From assembly GCA_021234155.1 (NCBI GenBank), contig JAJEKV010000009.1:6681546-6745545 (forward strand): 64,000 bases of DNA, written 5' to 3'. Position 1 is the first letter of the stretch; every line of letters begins with the position of its first letter. Below the pieces are notes generated by a model. That model ran no database searches and had not been told where the DNA came from. It saw only the letters and a list, made by a program, of their open reading frames with translations. Shown here one piece after another: positions 57,000 through 64,000 of the stretch. Both the position numbers and the translations under genes were made by a program. Source of the DNA: Isoetes taiwanensis. Its lineage: Eukaryota > Streptophyta > Lycopodiopsida > Isoetales > Isoetaceae.

Positions 57000-58030
57000 T
57001 GAAGATGCTACATTATATAATGCTACTATCATGCTAATCCTAGATAGTGGAGCAGAAAAAACAATCACAGGATCGGCCAAATTGCTAAGGGAAGAAAGTG
57101 AGGGCAAAATTGATTATGTAAAGCTTGGAAATGAAGAGCTTCAAAAGGTTCAAAGTGTTGGGATTCTGGAACTTTTCAATCTCAATGGAAAAGCAGTCGT
57201 ATAAAAGAATGTTCGTTGTGTACCTTTGATAGAAATTTAATATCCGTTTCCCAACTAGTTGATATGGGTTATATAGTAGTCTTTGACAAAATGAAATATA
57301 TTGCACTTTTAAATAATGAAAACTTTTTGGTAAAGGAGTGGGAAACCTTTCTGGATTAAACAATAATTGTATGCCATCTATAAATGTTGTTACAACCCCT
57401 AATATTAAAATGTGGCATGAGAGACTACGTTACATGAGTATGAAAAATGTAGAACTAAGAATTAATAGGACTTGATTGAGTCATGTGAGAAGAATGCAAG
57501 TGAAAATGTATGTTATATGTGTGAATTCGAAAATAAACAACATTGCTTTTCAGAAAATCTTGTAAACGAGCAAAAAAGGTATTGGATCTCATTCATACAG
57601 ATCTTTGTGGGCTGCTGAAAGTGAAGAGCTTAATTGGTAAGAAATATTTCATTGCATTTATAGATGACTTTAGTAGAAAATTTAAATACATTCGCTTGAG
57701 AACTAAAGATGAAGCTTTCAAGAATTTTGCAGCAGAAATAGAGCTTGAAACGGAGAGAAAGATTAATGTATGCGATCTAACAAGGGAGGAGAGTACTTAT
57801 CTTCGGAATTCAAAAGGTACTGCAAGGAAAGAGGCATCAAAAGACAATTAACTTGCCACTACTCGCCACAACAAAATGGTGTGGCAGAGAGAAAGAATAG
57901 GACCATATTAAATGTTGTAAGTGCTATGTTGCAGCATATAGTGCTCCCAATTCTTCTTTGGAAGGAATCAGTAATCAATGTAATACAGGTACAAAATCTG
58001 CTGCCATTTATGAGCATTAAGGTTTAATAC
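57000..58030 (+). mobile_element. Ty1/copia integrase fragment, degraded
   Basis: Plus-strand frames in order: a protease-like MLILDSGAEKTITG near 57030, the GAG-pre-integrase MWHERL-type region near 57410, then the integrase core. The core shows LDLIHTDLCGLLKVKSLIGK, KYFIAFIDDFSRKF and, after frameshifts, MRSNKGGEYLSSEFKRYCKE and SPQQNGVAERKNRTILNVV. The D-D-E residues of the integrase are present at TDLCG, SNKGGEY and VAERKNRT. Many stops. RT and LTRs are not found, so it is a dead internal fragment. Confidence 0.85.
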
Positions 58031-58207
58031 TTGAAATGTTAGTCTAGTGGTACAAAGTCAAATTACAATAGCCTAAAGACCTCTGGATGTCCCAAACATA
58101 GCCAAGTACCTGGACAACAAAGTAGTTTGCATGCTAGATTACATGACTATGATTGTGAACAAGAGAAGATACTTCTCCTACATAGCTGCCTTAGCCATGT
58201 TCTTATT

Positions 58208-59372
58208 CTACAAGGACCAAACATAATCAGGAGAAACTTCCATCCAGCCATTGGCTATAGAATCCCTTAATTCTACAGGAGAAAACCGCCTACTCCTCGA
58301 ATATGAAGGCTCCGATGAAGAAGAGGAAGGAAGTGGAGAGGGTGATGACGTTGAGATGTTACCAAAGTGGATCTGGCTGAAGAGCAATGCCAAAGCGAGC
58401 AAGAAATCCATCGATTTGATGCAGATTTACAGATGACCCGGGCAGCCCCACCACTTGGGCTCGACATCACAAGCCTAACCCCCATCATCATGGGAGGTGA
58501 AGAACATCTTCTTCTCCACGATATTAAGAACTCGCCAGAATGTAGAGATCGGGAATACAGAGTGGACAAGCTCCTACACCTCCTATGGCAACAAGCGGAC
58601 CTCGACGACTTCATCGATTGGGAGACACAAGACTTCCCGATTGATGTGCGTGAGTCAGTGACATACACAGGCCAACCCACCACAGACCTTCAGGCCCACA
58701 GTAGAATCAGGCACATGATGACCCAACAAGAGCTACCATCTGAAGAAGAATTTATGGCGATCCAGGAATGAATGGATATCAGGGGGAAGACAACAAGTGC
58801 ACTTCAATCTTGTTCCTCCTCCACCGCACCCAACCCCAGCTACAGGACAGGAGCTGTCAACCTAACTCATTTCAGGACTCAAATTGCAAACCATAGGGAC
58901 CTTATCACAGTCCCAGTAGACAGAGTACACGGGCAGACACATGTCAAACAGGAAGACAGAAACAGAAAGCCAGCAAATAGGACAAGATAGAGCTCTCAGA
59001 TACTACCTGCCACTCCTCACCGTTGGCAGAATTATAGCTATCATCCACCAGTGGTTCAGTTTGCGCGGGGAGGAAGCCGTATCCGAGTTAGTCGCACTCT
59101 CGGGCTTCGATAGACATGCAAGACTTCAACAGAGTGTGGACCATGTCATACTGGTCAGGAGATCGATAGTGAGTATCTTTGACTTCGCCATCCCGTATCA
59201 CCGGTCTGGCAGGCTAGCAGTCACCACCGCCTATACTTCAGACAGGAGAGTCGAAGAGCTCCTAGCGACTATACAAGGAGGAATAACTACAAACATTTTG
59301 AGGAACTTGGAATGTACAGTTGATACAACCCAAGTAAAGAAATTCTTGGAAGATCACCCCGAATATCGGTGA
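58208..59372 (+). mobile_element. Unknown ORFs upstream of the gag-like region
   Basis: Two plus-strand frames (58367-58771 and 58941-59372) are rich in charged residues: REYRVDKLLHLLWQQADLDD, TTDLQAHSRIRHMMTQQELP and SLRGEEAVSELVALSGFDRH, SDRRVEELLATIQGGITTNI. They precede the gag-like block on the same strand and share its style, so they may be an additional N-terminal ORF of one LTR element. No match I know. Confidence 0.4.
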
Positions 59373-60830
59373 TCATATCAATATGATTACAAATTTTTGT
59401 ATTGAAATAGTATACAGGTTTCTCTTGCATTATAAATACTGTTTTGATATATTTTGTCCAAACAATTATATCATTAAACAACAAATACAAATACAAAAGA
59501 GACTGATAGTAAGAGCTATAATTCAATGTATGCAGCTAGGACAGCCAAGACCACTGAACAATACTGTCAACACACGGATGAAGAAACACCAGCCTCACAA
59601 TATAGCCTCACAACCTCTTCAAGAAGTATGAGAGCCAACCCCGAAAGAGGAATTATCTCAGATAAAGTCGAACATACAGGAAATAAGAGCATTGCTAGCA
59701 GAGGGGGCATCAAATAAATCCGGACTAGAATGCCCAGTTGCCTCAGGCACCATCTCAGGCCAAGGATAAGGGAAAAAAAAAAGAGCCAGAGAAGGAGACC
59801 GCCCAGTACAGCGGATAGCAGCTCTGACTCCGACTCAGAATCCGAGGAATATGTGGAAGTTCAACATGAATGGCAGGGAGGTCAGACCAGATAGAGGGGC
59901 CGACTATCAAAAGAAAGTGGATTCAACATTGAGCAATGTATGGAAAGCTCGAGAACTTGAGCAATTTTTGGGTAATAACAGATCAAGGATGGAAGCCGAG
60001 ATATGGCTCGATGAAATGAGAGAGTGTATGGAATGATAGATAAGGACAAAGGCAGAGTAGCCATAGCGAACCTCTTCGAAGCTACCAGAATATGCTGGAA
60101 AGGTTATGCCAAAGCACACGAGTTAAGCAGAGACAGATGCAGATTCAAAAAGTTCGCGAAGGCATTCAAACACTATTATGTGCTCAGGGAACACAAATGT
60201 CACATGCTGCAACATTTCTATAGGTTGGAACAAGGCAATAAGTCGGTGCAAAAATATACGGAAGAGTTCATGAGGCTAAGGCTCTATGTGCCGAAGCTAA
60301 GTGAACGACATGCCGTGGAAGGTTACATCGAAGGACTTAATGATGGAATCCGAAAACTTGTCCGGGCAATTAACCCAATGATAGTAGCAGAAGCAGAGTC
60401 CAAAGTAATAAGCTTGCAAGGGACGGTTTTCCAAGATAGTGGGCAAAAGCAATATGCATATGACAAGGGGAAGAATTCAGGAGCCTATAGCCCCAGAGGG
60501 ACAAGCCCGGCACCTGGTGGACCACCACACAATGCAAAAAATGGAACGCAGAAGAAGAAACAGGTCAGCTTCAAGGACAAGGACCAACCACAAAGACCCA
60601 ACTACTCTAAAGCAGTGAAGCACTTCCTATAGTTCATCCCAAAGAAGAAATGACAGGAATGTATAGAAAAGTAGTTATGTTTCAGATGCTTCCAACTAGG
60701 ACATCAGACACACACCTGTCCATACATGATGAACGACACACTAGCAAAGCTCGGAGGTTGGGAGATACCCCCGAAAGATGACGACGAAGAACCTCGCGAC
60801 TACAAAATTTCATGGAATGCAATGATATGA
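59373..60830 (+). mobile_element. Retrotransposon gag-like protein with zinc knuckle
   Basis: The frames 59851-60036 and 60024-60632 form a retrotransposon gag domain: the start AEIWLDEMRECMEV, then GRVAIANLFEATRICWKGYA, FKKFAKAFKHYYVLREHKCH, HFYRLEQGNKSVQKYTEEFM, RLYVPKLSERHAVEGYIEGL. This matches the Retrotrans_gag capsid-like fold of Ty3/gypsy elements. A Lys/Pro-rich linker follows, then, past a stop, a CCHC knuckle CFRCFQLGHQTHTC (60678-60719; CX2CX4HX4C). Pol does not follow, so the element is truncated. Acidic/Pro-rich sequence near 59580-59850 probably links it to the upstream ORFs. Confidence 0.75.
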
Positions 60831-61379
60831 AAATAGCTTCATGTGTAAATGCGAAGGATGTTCTCAATCATATGATGTGACGTTTTTGAAAATAAAAAGT
60901 GCATGTAACTTTTTTTGTGCATAGAGCAAGAGTAGGTTGTCTTTGGAACTTTTAAATTGACCTATTTTTTACTTTCTAAACAATACATATGGTCATGTGG
61001 ATTATTGTCTATTTTCTTCCAGTTTAGCTTTTAGAACAAGCACCTCTTTTGACAAGTCAAGTGGCGCTTTCTCACGTCGTACTATACTAACAATTGTTTT
61101 TTCCTTAACCTTAAATATTAAAAGGTGACAAAAATACCATCTTTTCCAGTATGAGTATCATCATAACATATGCATATTCGAATAATTGAACTACAATATG
61201 TATGTGCCATCTCATATTCGAATAATTGAACTACAACATGTATGTGCCATCTGACACTCCAATATATAGAAGCTAGAAATTCATTTTCGTTTTTGTATAC
61301 TAAAAGGCGAAAAAAAAAAAGAAAAAGAAAAAAAATTGTGGCAATAGCTTCATAAATAGAAAGTTTTTGTCTTTTAAGG

Positions 61380-61380
<1 letters not shown>
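60831..61380. other. No gene recognised; 41-bp tandem repeat
   Basis: AT-rich. CATATTCGAATAATTGAACT plus 21 bases is present twice (61172-61212 and 61213-61253). A-rich run at 61310-61335. Nothing coding. Confidence 0.6.
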
Positions 61381-61797
<417 letters not shown>

Positions 61798-62600
61798 TAA
61801 GAGAAAACAAACAAAAGCTAGGTATCAAACAATTCATATTGGTTATCGATAAACAATTCAAACTGAAGCACAATGATTGGATCTACCACTGAGAAACTGA
61901 AGGTTCTTCTTGTAAGAATGATATATTTTGAGTTTAATATCTCATCACCATACAAGAAGCACTCATTTGCAAACTGGTTTTACTCTATTTATATTTCCAT
62001 AAGAACCTTGAATGCTCTTCTTCTTAGGATACTTTCTGGAAGAATAACAAAGAATTATGGAGTCGTCAACTCTATTGATTGGGTGGATAGCCTTCACATA
62101 GCTAACTTACCTAACTGTTTAACCTTTTTACTGATGCTTAACCTTCTTATTGCTACAGCTGCATCTCAAAGATTTAAATTTCCCATTTGGGCATCCGATA
62201 AAAGTTCTTTGTAGAGTCTTTTTACCTAGCTATTTGATAATCTATCACAACATAAGGCAACGGTTAGCAAGAATGCAAGTTCAATGTGCTTGTGAGGGTA
62301 TAAAGGTCATGTTCTTCTTGTCTCATTTAAGAACAAGCATTAGTACTCATGATTCCCCTTTGAATGCCATTTCACCTTCTCGCTTGCCACATACATGATG
62401 CAATTATTAGAAAAGCAAGAAACAACTTAAGGAGAAAACATGATTCAGAGTAATGGCTTGTTTACCTGCATCGACAGTAAGACATCAAAAAATACTAATA
62501 TTGCATGAAAGATTTCATATAAACTTAGTTTCAAAATAGCAATCTAAGGTGTATGCATCAATAGCATCGATAAGTACCACAATGTTTTATTTAAAGTGGA
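61798..62600. other. No gene recognised
   Basis: AT-rich. The plus frames 61873-62398 match nothing. The next DRP5A exon expected here on the minus strand was not found. Confidence 0.35.
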
Positions 62601-62608
62601 AGACACAC

Positions 62609-63821
62609 CTTCTCTTGAGAAACAGATGGGTACCCAAGAGAGCATGCAACACATCGCAATTCAGTTAGAACACGTTCAAAGGCTGCTCTTCCATGGAGCT
62701 TCAATATTGCATTAGGGGGGCATATGTCTTTTAGTAGTCCTAACCACTTTGTGACCCCATCTTGCAACCTTTTTTCCTCAGTTGTCCAGCCCTACTCTGT
62801 GCGGTCAGTATTAGCAGCTTCATTTAAAAGAGCTCCTTTGCAACACACAATAACAAGTCAGAAGATGAAAATAGCCTGATGCAAGGGCATGCATGCAATT
62901 ATCCTGCATAAGCAGCACAAAAAGACTGCAAAGATGATACCACATATTTTGCTGGCTGCAGTATGTGTCATTGCGACATGATGTAGTGAAGCAACATCAG
63001 TTGTTGTAGCTAATCTCGCATCTGTATTAGATAACCCTGCGCTAACCTCGCTACAACGGCGCTCCAGAAGTGCAAGCATTCCAGGGGCAGCCTCCTTATA
63101 TCTGTAGCATTTTTATGAGAGGATTAGTTTTATAAATGCTTGACCCCTAACTAGAGCGCCAACTGAGATGGCGATATCAAAAGTTATAATTCAAATATTT
63201 AACTAGAAATTGGCATTTCATGCTTCGCATGTGGTTGCAAAGACCCAAGTGTCTATAGATCATATACCATAACAAATTTATACCTGCGATGCAGTTCAGT
63301 TTCCAAATATTGTCTTAGATTCATGAACCCAACATGTGAACGATACTTATCATCATCAAATCCACCTTTAACTTTTTCTTGGAGGTGTCTCAATACTTCT
63401 GCATTGACACTTGCAATTTGGTTACAGAACTCCTCATTTGAGACAAGCCCTCTTTCTTTGGGGGGAGCAACAAAAAAAGGATAAACATTTTCCCTGAGAT
63501 ATCCTGAGGCACTCGGGTACCTGTCTACTTCCCACCTCTCTACAAATTCCTGCAGACAATAATTGCCCACTTAGACCTTAAAATATAATGCACAACAATC
63601 AACCAATGGATTCTGAGCATACCGTAAGCCGATTTGGAGACAACTACAACTGTCCTATGAAGTGAAGGATCAATAGAACGTATAGTATCCAGCCATAATG
63701 ATGAGAACCATTCTACACTGCTCTGCTGGAGAAATAACATCAACCTGTTTGGTGGAGCTGTTAATGTTCGAACCATGGCAATTATGTCATTTAGTGTACT
63801 TGCTAGTTCACCTTTTTCTGC
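62609..63821 (-). pseudogene. Dynamin-related protein 5A-like, broken partial copy
   Basis: Four minus-strand exons with GT-AG borders: 63821-63623, 63549-63284, 63101-62941 and 62835-62609. They encode MLFLQQSSVEWFSSLWLDTI and TVVVVSKS (end of the GTPase domain), FVERWEVDRYPSASGYLREN, YPFFVAPPKERG and GFMNLRQYLETELHRRY, then LALLERRCSEVSAGLSNTDA and, in the last exon, PNAILKLHGRAAFERVLTEL. This follows DRP5A, a plant dynamin linked to cytokinesis, and not DRP5B/ARC5. About ten bases are missing at the end of the first exon (after VVSK, where FDNRLK is usual), which shifts the frame. A TAG lies at 62792-62794. Upstream GTPase exons would lie beyond the window edge. The C-terminal exon is missing. 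Confidence 0.75.
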
Positions 63822-64000
63822 CTGGAATACCAAACAAAAGCATTGTGTTGTGATATATATCATCAAACATTTAACATGTGTAAAAGTAGTGACATATAAA
63901 AATTAAAATACTTTTATCATCCAAATAAGAGCTTAAGTGAAACCATATATGGACACATTGCGTGGATTAGAGATGCCTTGAAAGTGTAGTCTGTGTTCTG
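63822..64000. other. Intron-like sequence at the window edge
   Basis: Sequence upstream, in the minus sense, of the acceptor TTTGGTATTCCAG of the first visible DRP5A-like exon. Probably intron. Confidence 0.4.

Overview
The window reads as nuclear DNA of a land plant, most likely a fern (inference). It carries an intronless PLS-type PPR gene of the kind that is abundant in ferns, a plastid-targeted plant gene with 13 small coding exons, and a very large load of decayed mobile elements and host-gene fragments with plant-type GT-AG introns. I see no bacterial operon signals, rRNA or functional tRNA genes.

Two genes look intact. One is the multi-exon homologue of the Arabidopsis chloroplast protein At5g03900 (27005-30746, +, 577 residues, all splice sites in phase). 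The other is the intronless PPR gene (12535-14814, -), which stops inside its C-terminal E region. Nearly everything else is broken: pieces of phospholipase C (2.1-2.4 kb), 5-oxoprolinase (3.5-4.05 kb), paladin (35.7-37.9 kb and 48.9-50.3 kb), a second PPR gene (41.3-41.8 kb), dynamin-related DRP5A (62.6-63.8 kb), and a protein family I do not recognise that is present twice (4.0-4.8 and 7.9-8.95 kb).

Mobile DNA by region: Ty3/gypsy chromovirus integrase plus chromodomain (0.9-1.95 kb, partly duplicated at 3.07-3.39 kb); LINE endonuclease (8.9-10.0 kb); a broken N-methyltransferase-like gene (10.4-11.6 kb); two head-to-head LTR-like units (16.7-19.6 kb); a broken HUH (rolling-circle Rep) gene whose catalytic block is inverted relative to its flanks (24.6-26.3 kb); nested Helitron-like termini (31.0, 32.4, 32.5 and 43.45 kb) enclosing a LINE reverse transcriptase, paladin exons, unknown exons and PPR debris; an L1-type LINE with a poly-A tail (43.86-47.80 kb); Ty1/copia integrase (57.0-58.0 kb); and a gag-like polyprotein with a zinc knuckle (58.2-60.8 kb).

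Five LINE 3' ends share a conserved end motif, yet each carries a different microsatellite tail (20.1, 48.3, 49.4, 53.1 and 61.7 kb). One of them has landed in the P-loop exon of the paladin copy.

Structural DNA of note: an 85-bp satellite-like array with a telo-box in every unit (51.57-52.09 kb), directly followed by a TIR-bounded element (52.09-52.85 kb) and an ~82-nt fold-back (52.86-52.94 kb); a 20-bp perfect inverted repeat at 20.31 kb; and a ~343-bp tandem array at 39.8-41.3 kb. The genes do not form a pathway. The window is a gene-poor, TE-rich plant region with one plastid gene embedded in it.
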